In this document: piece by piece, positions 1 to 7,330 of the stretch
How the letters are laid out: each line of letters starts with the position of its first letter
Position numbering within the stretch: the first letter of the stretch is position 1
Source of the DNA: an uncultured Treponema sp.
Lineage (GTDB): Bacteria > Spirochaetota > Spirochaetia > Treponematales > Treponemataceae
DNA length: 11,473 nucleotides
Assembly: GCF_938029485.1 (NCBI RefSeq)
Contig: NZ_CALHGC010000320.1
Coordinates: 1-11,473 of the forward strand
Direction: 5' to 3'
Made by a program: the position numbers and the translations under genes
The notes under the pieces: model-generated
The model's input: only the letters and a program-made list of their open reading frames with translations
What the model was told of the DNA's origin: nothing
Database searches by the model: none

Positions 1-23
1 GCACCTACGAGGTGCGGCCGCAC
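1..23. repeat. Overlapping palindromes at the window edge
   Basis: GCACCT (1-6) and AGGTGC (10-15) form a 6-bp hairpin with a 3-base loop. It overlaps a perfect 12-bp palindrome GTGCGGCCGCAC (12-23), so AGGTGC could pair in either direction. No T run follows on either strand, so a simple intrinsic terminator is not supported. The structure may continue beyond the left edge. Confidence 0.6.
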
Positions 24-33
24 TTTGATTTAC

Positions 34-113
34 GGCAGCAGGTTTAGGTTAATCTCGTTTACGAGGTTCTTCTTTATTCAAGATTTCCTCGCGTTTTGGC
101 ACAACCTGCTGCC
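34..113. repeat. 11-bp perfect inverted repeat enclosing 58 bases
   Basis: GGCAGCAGGTT (34-44) is the exact reverse complement of AACCTGCTGCC (103-113). The enclosed segment holds a small hairpin, CTCG-ttta-CGAG (54-65). As RNA this would be a long closing stem with internal branches. As DNA it could be ends of a small repeat element, but no transposase is present. Confidence 0.6.
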
Positions 114-119
114 TGCCCC

Positions 120-137
120 CTTATCCCGTCGGATAAG
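120..137. repeat. 7-bp hairpin, CTTATCC-cgtc-GGATAAG
   Basis: A perfect 7-bp stem closes a 4-base loop at 127-130. No T tract follows on either strand, so I do not call it a terminator. Confidence 0.6.
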
Positions 138-173
138 AGTACCACATCTACCGGCAATTAAAAACATATCATC

Positions 174-217
174 TCGTTTTCACCTGATGTACACGGATGT
201 ATATCAGGTGAAAATGG
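174..217. repeat. Near-perfect 17-bp-arm palindrome with tetraloop
   Basis: TTTTCACCTGAT (177-188) pairs perfectly with ATCAGGTGAAAA (203-214). Pairing continues inward through one G-U wobble (189/202) and TACA/TGTA (190-193/198-201) to the loop CGGA (194-197). It may extend outward by C175-G216 and flanking wobbles. The 3' arm ends in A rather than T, which argues against an intrinsic terminator. It may be a strong RNA hairpin or a large operator-like palindrome. Confidence 0.7.
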
Positions 218-302
218 ATAGTGTTGCGAGAATACGGGACGACAGTTCAGCATGATATTATTATATTATTGTACAATCAAAGAGAAGAGAATGCAATGTA
301 TG

Positions 303-311
303 TGTTATAAT
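303..311 (+). promoter_or_regulatory. Possible extended -10 promoter for mnmG
   Basis: TG-t-TATAAT at 303-311 matches an extended -10 element exactly. A start near 318 would give a leader of about 57 bases before ATG 375. The corresponding -35 position (about 283-288) is not consensus-like, which is tolerated at extended -10 promoters. Confidence 0.45.
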
Positions 312-338
312 TTAATACTGCAATGGCATAAAATACTA

Positions 339-367
339 AAGACGAACAATGTCCGTTTCGGTATAAT
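339..367 (+). promoter_or_regulatory. Possible proximal promoter giving a near-leaderless mnmG mRNA
   Basis: A consensus TATAAT lies at 362-367, only 7 bases before ATG 375. Transcription from it would begin at or next to the start codon. The -35 position 339-344 (aagacg) matches TTGACA at only three bases. The lack of any Shine-Dalgarno sequence before ATG 375 fits a leaderless message, but this is inference. Confidence 0.35.
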
Positions 368-374
368 ACCCGCT

Positions 375-2285
375 ATGAATTTTCGTTATTCGGATTATGA
401 CGTGATTGTTGTCGGCGGGGGGCACGCGGGCATCGAAGCCTCACTCGCCGCTGCACGGATGGGCGCACAAACTCTCCTTATTACACAAACAATTGATACT
501 ATCGGCAGGATGTCCTGCAACCCCTCGATCGGGGGCGTTTCTAAGGGCAATATCGTACGGGAAATAGACGCCCTCGGCGGCGAGATGGGAAAACTCGCCG
601 ATGCGTGTATGATTCAGTACCGCCTACTCAACAAAAGCCGCGGGCCGGCAGTGCAATCCCCCCGCATTCAGGCGGATAAATTCTTATATGCGCAGACTGC
701 GCAATACACCCTCGAAAAAGAAAAAAATCTCCATATTTATCAAGATACGGTTGTTGATGTTATCTCCTCGCAGACTGCGGAAAGCGGACTTGTGGAAGGT
801 GGCAGCGTACAGGCAGTACTGACGGCGCGCGGCAGGACAATTTCCGCACGGGCGGTGGTGCTCACAACTGGAACCTTTATGGAAGGGAAAATCTACATCG
901 GCGAGTTCGAGGCTGAAGAAGGCCGCCTCGGCGAAAAAGCGGCAATCGGACTCGGCACAGCCCTTGCGCGCAAGGGCTTTACGATGAGTAGGCTCAAAAC
1001 CGGCACCCCCTGCCGCGTACTGAGGAAATCCGTCGATCTTTCAGGACTGGAAATACAGGAGGCTGACGCGGTAATGCGCCCGTTCTCCTTCGACACGGCG
1101 GAAATATTCCGCCCTTCGGCAGTGTGCTATGTCTGCTACACCAACGAGCATACCCACGAGGTTATCCGGCAAAACTTTCACCGCTCGCCGCTTTTTTCGG
1201 GGAAAATTCATGCAACGGGCGCCCGCTACTGCCCTTCCATCGAAGACAAGGTACGGAAGTTCCCCGAACGCACGCGGCACCAACTGTATATCGAACCGGA
1301 AGGGCTGATGAGCGATGAGCTGTACATCAACGGATTTTCATCTTCGCTGCCGGAGGATGTGCAGGATCAAATGCTCCGCACCCTCACCGGTTTTGCCGAC
1401 GCCGTAATTACGCGCCCCGCGTATGCGGTCGACTATGCGGTAATCTCTCCCCTCCAGCTGGGACCGGACTTACAAACCCGCCGGATCGCGGGGCTTTTTA
1501 CCGCAGGGCAAATCAACGGAACCTCCGGCTACGAAGAAGCGGGCGGTCAAGGCCTCATCGCCGGCATCAACGCGGCGCTGTACGCCCGTGCATGCAGCAC
1601 GATGTTGCAATCCGGCATACGGCCGGCAGCCTACGAACCGTTTACGCTCCGCCGCGACGAAGCCTACATCGGCGTTATGATAGACGACCTTATCACGCAG
1701 GGGGTTGACGAACCGTACCGGATGTTCACCGCCCGCGCCGAATACCGGCTCAAGCTTCGGCACGATACCGCCGACGAGCGGCTCACCGAGCGGGCATATC
1801 GCATCGGCTTGCAAAAGCAAAGTTCCTTTACCCGCCTACAGGAAAAACTGACGCAGCGCGGTGAGCTTACCAAGCACTGGAGGGAGCAGAAAATCACCGG
1901 CAGCCTCGCGGAGGCGGAACCGGCATTGCAGTGCCATCTCGGTAAGTCTTTCGCCGATGCGCTGCACGACCCGCTCATCCCGCTTGAGCTGATATGCCGC
2001 TGCGATCCTGCTAGTACGCAGTATTCCGATGCCATTAAGACCGCGGCGGAACTCGAAATCCGCTATGAGCATTACATTATTGCGCAGGATAAACGAATTG
2101 ATAAAATGAAGAAGATGGAAACGAGCCGCATCCCGCCGAATTTTAACTACGATGCGGTTTCGGGGCTTTCGACGGAATCGCTTGCACGACTAAAGAAGGT
2201 AATGCCCGCAACAATCGGACAAGCAAGCAGAATTCCCGGTATCCGGCCGTCTGATATAATGGTGTTGATGGTCGCGATAAAATAA
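375..2285 (+). CDS. mnmG: tRNA uridine-5-carboxymethylaminomethyl(34) synthesis protein MnmG
   Basis: MnmG (GidA) is the FAD- and NADH-using partner of the GTPase MnmE. Together they build the aminomethyl or carboxymethylaminomethyl group at C5 of wobble uridine 34 in certain tRNAs. The 636-residue product matches the usual length of about 620-640. Visible signatures are the FAD-binding GGGHAGIEAS (14-23), CNPSIGG (48-54), KTGTPCR (208-214), the conserved cysteine region YCPSIEDKV (285-293), GTSGYEEAGGQGL (382-394), EPYRMFTARAEYRL (446-459) and the C-terminal IGQASRIPGI helical region. I start at ATG 375 because homology begins at MNFRYSDYDV. The frame stays open back to ATG 252, but that 41-residue extension is not family-like. 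The start has no Shine-Dalgarno sequence. mnmE is not in the window. The gene looks richer in G+C than its leftward neighbours (33 of 60 bases at 1081-1140 against 23 of 60 at 2641-2700). Confidence 0.97.
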   Translation: MNFRYSDYDVIVVGGGHAGIEASLAAARMGAQTLLITQTIDTIGRMSCNPSIGGVSKGNIVREIDALGGEMGKLADACMIQYRLLNKSRGPAVQSPRIQADKFLYAQTAQYTLEKEKNLHIYQDTVVDVISSQTAESGLVEGGSVQAVLTARGRTISARAVVLTTGTFMEGKIYIGEFEAEEGRLGEKAAIGLGTALARKGFTMSRLKTGTPCRVLRKSVDLSGLEIQEADAVMRPFSFDTAEIFRPSAVCYVCYTNEHTHEVIRQNFHRSPLFSGKIHATGARYCPSIEDKVRKFPERTRHQLYIEPEGLMSDELYINGFSSSLPEDVQDQMLRTLTGFADAVITRPAYAVDYAVISPLQLGPDLQTRRIAGLFTAGQINGTSGYEEAGGQGLIAGINAALYARACSTMLQSGIRPAAYEPFTLRRDEAYIGVMIDDLITQGVDEPYRMFTARAEYRLKLRHDTADERLTERAYRIGLQKQSSFTRLQEKLTQRGELTKHWREQKITGSLAEAEPALQCHLGKSFADALHDPLIPLELICRCDPASTQYSDAIKTAAELEIRYEHYIIAQDKRIDKMKKMETSRIPPNFNYDAVSGLSTESLARLKKVMPATIGQASRIPGIRPSDIMVLMVAIK

Positions 2286-2292
2286 GAGAAGA

Positions 2293-2346
2293 TTAGTTTC
2301 TTTGTTTCTGAAAAATTGCAAAAGAAGCTGCGATATACTGATTTAG
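2293..2346 (-). other. Displaced C-terminal frame of the deaminase gene
   Basis: Just past the deaminase stop codon, the +1 frame reads LNQYIAASFAIFQKQRN and then stops at 2295-2293, 7 bases from the mnmG stop. The N-xxx-A-S-F pattern resembles the terminal helix of adenosine deaminases. One extra G in the G4 run (plus-strand CCCC 2347-2350) would join it to the main frame. This could be a sequencing or assembly error, a recent mutation, or slippage. Confidence 0.55.
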
Positions 2347-3245
2347 CCCCGTACCGCCATCAGCATTTCAGCATCGACATCCGTAATCAGTCCGCATTTC
2401 AGCATATCGTAGAGCTGATCGCTGTTTGTCTTGCCAAAGAACAACAAATCATCAGTACCAAGCCCTATCGGAATGCCTGCATCGATCATTTTTTTGATGG
2501 GGTGTTCTTTTAAATTTGGTACTGCGCTCAGCATCACATTACTCATCGGGCATACATTACAGCGTATTTTGCGGTCAGCTAAAAATTTCAGCACCGAATC
2601 GTCCGCAGCGGCTCCGATACCATGCTGTACCTCATCTAATTCAAAAAATTCAACGAATTTACGAACCGATTGTGCATCCGAAAATTCTCCGATATGCGCT
2701 TTCTTTTTGATATTATGCTTTTCGGCCAGTTTAAAGATATAACCGAAATCCTCGATACCTTCAAAAATCTCCGGGCCGTATAAATCGACATTCTTGAATA
2801 CCCCGCTTTCAAAAAGCGGGTATACCCATGTGCGAATAAAATCACGGTCAAGTGTTTTCGGGATACCGACTTCGGGTCGTATTTCGATCTGCTTTTTGTA
2901 CTTTAATACGAGCCTCGAAACATCGGATAAGAACTTGTCAATATTGTTGTTGTAATGTTTTATAAAACCGATATCAATTGATGTTTCAAGCCAAACGACG
3001 TTGTCGGCAATCGCATCCTGTATGGACATTTCAAAGAGATCTTTAACATCCTTTGCCGTTTTACAACGAGGACGGGTATAAGAACCGATTACTTCGTGCA
3101 TTTCGTTGAGGCCGGACATCTTACGAGGAAAATTCGGAATAGCAACACCAGCCCAATGCTTATAACGTTCATACTTCATGCTCAAGTTGAGATGATTATG
3201 CGTATCCGACTTTGGTCGAGATTTTAAATACTCAATATCTTTCAT
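2343..3245 (-). CDS. Adenosine deaminase family protein (C-terminus apparently frameshifted)
   Basis: This is a member of the amidohydrolase superfamily, adenosine/adenine/AMP-deaminase branch. Members use one zinc ion to hydrolyse the 6-amino group of a purine. Expected catalytic positions are visible: H16 and H18 in DTHNHLNLS, H184 and E187 in AHIGE, H208 in VQHG, and D265-D266 in GLGTDD. CPMSNV (232-237) replaces the usual CPxSN. The motif after HxH (LNLS rather than LDG) is atypical, so adenosine as substrate is likely rather than certain. At 300 residues it is slightly short, and the missing terminal helix lies in the next frame (see the separate entry). ATG 3245-3243 is preceded by AAGGG with a 7-base spacer. 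With deoC upstream it suggests nucleoside catabolism, but a 150-base gap implies its own promoter. Confidence 0.85.
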   Translation of the reverse strand: MKDIEYLKSRPKSDTHNHLNLSMKYERYKHWAGVAIPNFPRKMSGLNEMHEVIGSYTRPRCKTAKDVKDLFEMSIQDAIADNVVWLETSIDIGFIKHYNNNIDKFLSDVSRLVLKYKKQIEIRPEVGIPKTLDRDFIRTWVYPLFESGVFKNVDLYGPEIFEGIEDFGYIFKLAEKHNIKKKAHIGEFSDAQSVRKFVEFFELDEVQHGIGAAADDSVLKFLADRKIRCNVCPMSNVMLSAVPNLKEHPIKKMIDAGIPIGLGTDDLLFFGKTNSDQLYDMLKCGLITDVDAEMLMAVRG

Positions 3246-3351
3246 TCTAAAACCCTTTTACGCCTCTACTACTACTTATCCGTTATGAATATTTCGTCAA
3301 GTCGACAGTAAAATTATCGGTAAATATCGAAAAATCTTGAATGTGACAACC

Positions 3352-3372
3352 TTGCTGCATTATACACAGCAA
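3352..3372 (-). promoter_or_regulatory. Inverted repeat around a TATAAT box upstream of the deaminase gene
   Basis: TTGCTG (3352-3357) and CAGCAA (3367-3372) form a perfect 6-bp inverted repeat with a 9-base centre. Read on the minus strand, the centre holds TATAAT (3364-3359), about 115 bases before the deaminase start. No good -35 box is seen. It may be a -10 region with an operator, or a weak stem-loop behind deoC. It lacks the T run of an intrinsic terminator. Confidence 0.3.
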
Positions 3373-3395
3373 AATATTCATTCATGGCACATAAT

Positions 3396-4043
3396 TTATC
3401 CTTTAATTATTTTGATACCGCTGCTGGCACCAATCCGTGAACAACCCGCCTCTATATACTTAAGCGCATCTTCACGGGTGCGAATACCTCCCGACGCCTT
3501 AATCTTTGTATCTTTTTTGAGATATTTTTTGAATAATACAATATCCTCAAGCGAAGCTCCGCGCGAACCGTAACCCGTAGAGGTTTTAATAAAATCCGCT
3601 CCCGCTTGTTCGACCGCAGCGCAGACATTTGCAATATCCTTTTCGGATAAATAGCAAGTCTCTACGATTACCTTTAAGTGAGCTTTTTTTGCATGACAAA
3701 GCGAAGCAAGCGCAGCAATTTCTTTTTCAACATAACCGGTATTGCCTTCAAGCAGTTTGCCGATATTAATTACCATATCGATTTCGTCGGCACCGTCCTT
3801 TATGGCTTGTTCCGTTTCGGCGCATTTTATTTCGGTTGTCTGTGTTCCGAATGGGAATCCGATAACACTGCATGTCATCACATCGGAACCGGCAAGCTCT
3901 TTTTTGACCAATGCAACATTGCAAGGATTCACACAAACCGAAGCAAAATGATATTCTTTTGCTTCCTTACACAATGCAACAATCTCCGTCTCTACAGCAT
4001 TCGGCTTTAATAAAGTATGATCGATATACTTATTCAATTCCAT
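3396..4043 (-). CDS. deoC: Deoxyribose-phosphate aldolase
   Basis: DeoC is a class I aldolase that cleaves 2-deoxy-D-ribose 5-phosphate into acetaldehyde and glyceraldehyde 3-phosphate, the last step of deoxynucleoside breakdown in the cytoplasm. The 215-residue protein matches the short bacterial type. Motifs in order are IDHTLLKP (7-14), SVCVNP (35-40), VIGFPFG (60-66), DEIDMVIN (86-93, with proton-relay D89), KVIVET (124-129), the Schiff-base lysine K153 in FIKTSTGYG, and K182 in KASGGIR, which tunes the active site. The family usually has TSTGF; here it is TSTGY. ATG 4043-4041 follows AAGGAG with a 6-base spacer. It lies 59 bases behind the TPR gene and could be cotranscribed with it. The gap holds an AT-rich palindrome that might be a local promoter. 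Confidence 0.97.
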   Translation of the reverse strand: MELNKYIDHTLLKPNAVETEIVALCKEAKEYHFASVCVNPCNVALVKKELAGSDVMTCSVIGFPFGTQTTEIKCAETEQAIKDGADEIDMVINIGKLLEGNTGYVEKEIAALASLCHAKKAHLKVIVETCYLSEKDIANVCAAVEQAGADFIKTSTGYGSRGASLEDIVLFKKYLKKDTKIKASGGIRTREDALKYIEAGCSRIGASSGIKIIKG

Positions 4044-4062
4044 TTTTTTCTCCTTGGGATCC

Positions 4063-4074
4063 TATAAATTTATA
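4063..4074. repeat. 12-bp AT palindrome TATAAATTTATA upstream of deoC
   Basis: A perfect palindrome lies 19 bases upstream of the deoC start codon, in the 59-base gap after the TPR gene. On the minus strand it includes TATA-type -10 candidates, but no -35 box is clear. It may be a weak promoter or operator; AT-rich palindromes also arise by chance. Confidence 0.3.
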
Positions 4075-4102
4075 TACACTTATGAGGTATTTTTTTAGCT
4101 GA

Positions 4103-7100
4103 CTATACATCAGGCAAAACCGACGACATATTTGCCATCAGCTGTTCCAGCTCCTGCCTCACCCTTGTTCCCAATTCCTGATCCGGCAAGTCAATACTTA
4201 AATCACGTAAATAACTCAGCAGTTTAAATACAGCTGCATCATTATACGGCAGCGGATCAGTCGCTACACTACAAGCCTGCTTAATAAGGTTTGCACGTTC
4301 TTTAAGCCCCAATTCTCCCGACAATCGGGCAATAATATAGTAAATTTGTATTCTTTCACTGCTGTTAAGAAAAATTTCAAGTTCTTCCTGCGGAAGATAA
4401 ATAGCTAAATCGCGAAGATACAAAAACAACTGAGCAAGCTGTTCTGGATCGGTTGTAGTAAGACACTGTTCAAATGAGGGAGAACCCTTAACTTGATGTT
4501 TTGCATGACACCACAAAAGGTTTTGCTGTTCTTGATCAAGAACAAATGAAGTTTGGTTCTCACTCTGCTCACATTCTTCTTCAATCTCCGAATCTTCGAT
4601 AGCAGAATCTTCATTATTATCAATGGTAATTTCTGCATTCTCTTCTTGATTGGAATCGGATTGAACATCTACAGGTTTTTCTTCCGCCGCTTCTTCCGTA
4701 ACCGCTTCAGCAGGATATTGATTCATTATTTCATCAACCGGAACAGTTTCGGTTTCAAGCAAAAACGTTTTATTTTCTACGGTGCCAAAAATATCTTCTT
4801 CCGCAGTTTCGGTAACCTGAACGCTATCATCATTTACCGGCACATCATTATTAACCGCTGCCGGCTCTTCTTCCATTTCAGGGAAAGTTTCCTGTGTTTC
4901 GATAAGCTGTAAGCCTTCTTCTTTTTCCGCGGCAGCTTCTGCTGCAACAGCAGCGGCACTTTCTTCCGATGCCGCTTGAGGCATTTCCGCCGATTCTTGC
5001 AATGCTTGCGATTCCGATTGAAGCTGCTGCTCCTCAAGTTCTTCTTTTGGGACACCCGATTCAAGCGGCATCTTTTGACTCAGGTTTTCGGCAATCCTTT
5101 CGGCCAACGTCTCAATGACTTGCATATAGCGATTCTCATCAAACTGCTTATCGATATCCGAAATAATATCCTGCAAAAAGTCTATGCTGGTACCGCGGCT
5201 ATCCATCTCCTTTAATCTTTTCTGCGCCGCTTCGTCACGAATAAGGTTTTGCAACTTTTCATGTGCATTTTTTTGCGGAATGCCGCCTACATCAAAGGCG
5301 GCGTTATTTTCAAAATGATCGGGATTAAGATACAGTTCATCGATAGGTGAAGCAACGGACTCATCGGCGGCGGCATCTCCTTGGCCATTCGGTAAGCCGC
5401 TGTTTATTTGAGGAACACCACCGGTGCTGCTCCTTGATGCGGAAGCATCAAAATTTCCGGCGTCAAACGCATGGGGTGCAGACATCGCGCGGGAATAGGC
5501 TGGAAATGCAGACTGTCCGGATATACCGGATATACCGGATTGTATATCACCGGTTAACTGCATAGCGTCTATAGCGCTCTCATCTTTTTCCGGCGGGAGT
5601 TCTTGAACCTCTTCCGTACCTTCAATAAGCATTTCAAAAGGCAGATCTCGTTCGGACGCTACCATATCCTGCAATGAAGGAATTTTTTGCTGCGGTTCCG
5701 GATTCAACTCAGCCGGAGAAATATAAAGAGACGAATCATCGGATTTTAATTGTTCAAGATTTTTAGTCAATAGAGGATCGGCAATATAGCTTTCTGCTGC
5801 CCGTTCATAGAGATCAAGCGAGGCGGCCATATCTTGTTCATGTTCATCCGTTTCGGATCCGCTTTGTAAATTGAGGATTTCGTTTGCAGTTTTTAACGCC
5901 TCGAGCGTATTGCCCCATTTTTGAAACAGCCGTGAAAGAGCGGAGCGGGCTTCGATGGCGTCCGGCTTTAATTCAAGTACTTTTTGATATTCGTGATAGG
6001 CCGCCTGAGGATTATTCAGCAATTCTTCAGCTTGTCCTAATGCCATCAGCGCCGAAATATCGGTCGGTTTTTGCTTTAAAAAGAGCTTGAGCTGTTCCTT
6101 CGCTTCCTCATATTTATGTGCCAGCAAATATTGCTCTGCAAGTTCTTGACGGAACTCTATTGCAGCAGGCGCTGTCTTTAGTATCTGTTTAAACGTATCT
6201 TCAGCTTGTTCGACCTCTCCCGTAAGGGCATACAGTTGCCCCCTCAATTTGAGCGCATCGAGGCTGTTGCTGTGTTCCGTATCCAACCGTCCGAAAAGTT
6301 CATGAGCTTTTGCATAATCTTTAGCATACATGCACATTTGGATAGCTTTAAGCCGCAGGACATGATTTTCGGCATTTGCCGGAGCAATCTCTGCTGCAAG
6401 CAATACCGGAAGCGCTTCGTTATAGCGTTGTTTCTTTTCCAAAAGTTTGGTTAGCGCGAATACCGCCGGTGCATAACCGGAATCAATCGCTAACGCATCG
6501 TAATAATACTGTTCGGCTTCTTGTTGAAGCTGTTTCTTTTCAAAAAGAACCCCAAGTTGGGTATACAAAGGCGCATTTTCACCGGTTACACGAAGCAAAG
6601 AACGATAAGCATTCAACGCATCGTCAAGTTTATCCAACTGCAAATACGCCGCGGCAATGCCCGCTAAAACCTCAGCCCACGCCGGATTAATACGAAGCGC
6701 CGAATTATAATACACAATAGCTTCTTCATACCGTTTTTGTTGGCGCAATAATCCAGCAAGGTGAAAATTTAAATAGGGATGATTAGGGTCTACCTGAAGC
6801 CCTTTTTTATATACTTCAATTGCTTTATCCGTTTCACCGATCAAAACATACAAATTACCAAGCCGATCATAAGCGTGAGCATGGTCGGGTTTAATCTCGA
6901 TTGCGCGGGAAAAATAGTCAACAGCCTTATCATAGTTATGCATCCGCTTATAGGTTTTTGCAAAGCTATACAACACCTCATCAGTGTCGCCGCCGATATC
7001 TTTTGCTTTTTCTAATATTTTAAGAGCGTCGTCATAGCGTTCCAAATGCCGATAAATACGGCCGAGATGCAGCATTAGCTCAATATTATCTGGTTCCCGT

Positions 7101-7315
7101 TCATATAAACGGAGATAGGCATCGAGGGCTCGCTCAAGATCGCCTTCATCCCCATAGATACGTGCCAATAAATTTTCAATTTTTTCCTTGTCGGACGGCA
7201 ATATATCAGGATGTTTTTTTAACACATTGGTTAACAGCCGCTCGGCATATTCAAAGTCTTGAGTAATTAGCGCTGAATTTGCACGCTCAAAGACAAAATC
7301 AAGTGATTCCGACAT
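4103..7315 (-). CDS. Large TPR-repeat protein with acidic linker and duplicated C-terminal motif
   Basis: The 1070-residue protein has no signal peptide or membrane segment, so it is probably a cytoplasmic scaffold. Residues 1-490 form a nearly continuous array of tetratricopeptide repeats, recognisable by recurring LG..Y, A...Y..AL and P-ending helix pairs such as 148-181 and 182-215. Residues about 490-925 are low-complexity: Gly/Ser/Asn-rich at 590-645, a helical patch at 685-745, and a highly acidic Glu/Ala/Asp stretch at 755-920. Residues 925-1070 fold again and hold two related segments, LAQLFLYLRDLAIYLP (960-975) and FKLLSYLRDLSIDLP (about 1030-1044), 69 residues apart. GAGGA precedes ATG 7315-7313. 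It starts 15 bases after the exported LamG/FN3 gene, so the two are probably one operon. No specific function can be assigned; TPR arrays usually assemble protein complexes. Confidence 0.9.
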   Translation of the reverse strand: MSESLDFVFERANSALITQDFEYAERLLTNVLKKHPDILPSDKEKIENLLARIYGDEGDLERALDAYLRLYEREPDNIELMLHLGRIYRHLERYDDALKILEKAKDIGGDTDEVLYSFAKTYKRMHNYDKAVDYFSRAIEIKPDHAHAYDRLGNLYVLIGETDKAIEVYKKGLQVDPNHPYLNFHLAGLLRQQKRYEEAIVYYNSALRINPAWAEVLAGIAAAYLQLDKLDDALNAYRSLLRVTGENAPLYTQLGVLFEKKQLQQEAEQYYYDALAIDSGYAPAVFALTKLLEKKQRYNEALPVLLAAEIAPANAENHVLRLKAIQMCMYAKDYAKAHELFGRLDTEHSNSLDALKLRGQLYALTGEVEQAEDTFKQILKTAPAAIEFRQELAEQYLLAHKYEEAKEQLKLFLKQKPTDISALMALGQAEELLNNPQAAYHEYQKVLELKPDAIEARSALSRLFQKWGNTLEALKTANEILNLQSGSETDEHEQDMAASLDLYERAAESYIADPLLTKNLEQLKSDDSSLYISPAELNPEPQQKIPSLQDMVASERDLPFEMLIEGTEEVQELPPEKDESAIDAMQLTGDIQSGISGISGQSAFPAYSRAMSAPHAFDAGNFDASASRSSTGGVPQINSGLPNGQGDAAADESVASPIDELYLNPDHFENNAAFDVGGIPQKNAHEKLQNLIRDEAAQKRLKEMDSRGTSIDFLQDIISDIDKQFDENRYMQVIETLAERIAENLSQKMPLESGVPKEELEEQQLQSESQALQESAEMPQAASEESAAAVAAEAAAEKEEGLQLIETQETFPEMEEEPAAVNNDVPVNDDSVQVTETAEEDIFGTVENKTFLLETETVPVDEIMNQYPAEAVTEEAAEEKPVDVQSDSNQEENAEITIDNNEDSAIEDSEIEEECEQSENQTSFVLDQEQQNLLWCHAKHQVKGSPSFEQCLTTTDPEQLAQLFLYLRDLAIYLPQEELEIFLNSSERIQIYYIIARLSGELGLKERANLIKQACSVATDPLPYNDAAVFKLLSYLRDLSIDLPDQELGTRVRQELEQLMANMSSVLPDV
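5517..5540. repeat. 9-bp tandem repeat inside the TPR gene
   Basis: CCGGATATA occurs twice in tandem followed by CCGGAT, giving 2.7 copies. On the coding strand it encodes SGISGISG (residues 593-600) in the low-complexity linker. Copy-number change would keep the reading frame. Confidence 0.8.
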
Positions 7316-7330
7316 AATTCCTCTAAACCG

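Larger units (their letters stand above)
1..374. other. Gene-free, inverted-repeat-rich region upstream of mnmG
   Basis: No reading frame here resembles a protein I recognise. A 76-codon frame at 25-255 has no ribosome-binding site and no family-like sequence, and it runs through several inverted repeats. The first ~217 bases hold at least five inverted repeats (listed separately). From about 250 on the sequence turns AT-rich and holds the mnmG promoter candidates. The left part could be the 3' region of an upstream operon, a structured RNA or a degenerate repeat element; the window edge prevents a decision. Confidence 0.6.

Noticed and set aside
174..217. Large palindrome as an intrinsic terminator
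   Set aside because: On both strands the stem is followed by A-rich or mixed sequence instead of a T run.
25..255. 76-codon open frame at the left end
   Set aside because: It has no ribosome-binding site and no recognisable family pattern, and it crosses several strong inverted repeats. It is probably chance.
252..374. Longer mnmG start at ATG 252 (or ATG 291 after a purine-rich stretch)
   Set aside because: The added residues are not MnmG-like, and both -10 boxes lie inside the extension. ATG 291 has purines directly against it with no proper spacing.
1470..2035. Long minus-strand frames (116 and 123 codons) inside mnmG
   Set aside because: They lie antisense to a fully conserved mnmG. 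Their length is explained by its G+C-rich codons, and the products resemble no family.
2295..2329. Weak stem-loop between mnmG and the deaminase gene as a bidirectional terminator
   Set aside because: The stem (AGTTTCTTT/AAAGAAGCT) is AT-rich with a 17-base loop and no clear T run. The same bases are better explained as the displaced deaminase C-terminus.
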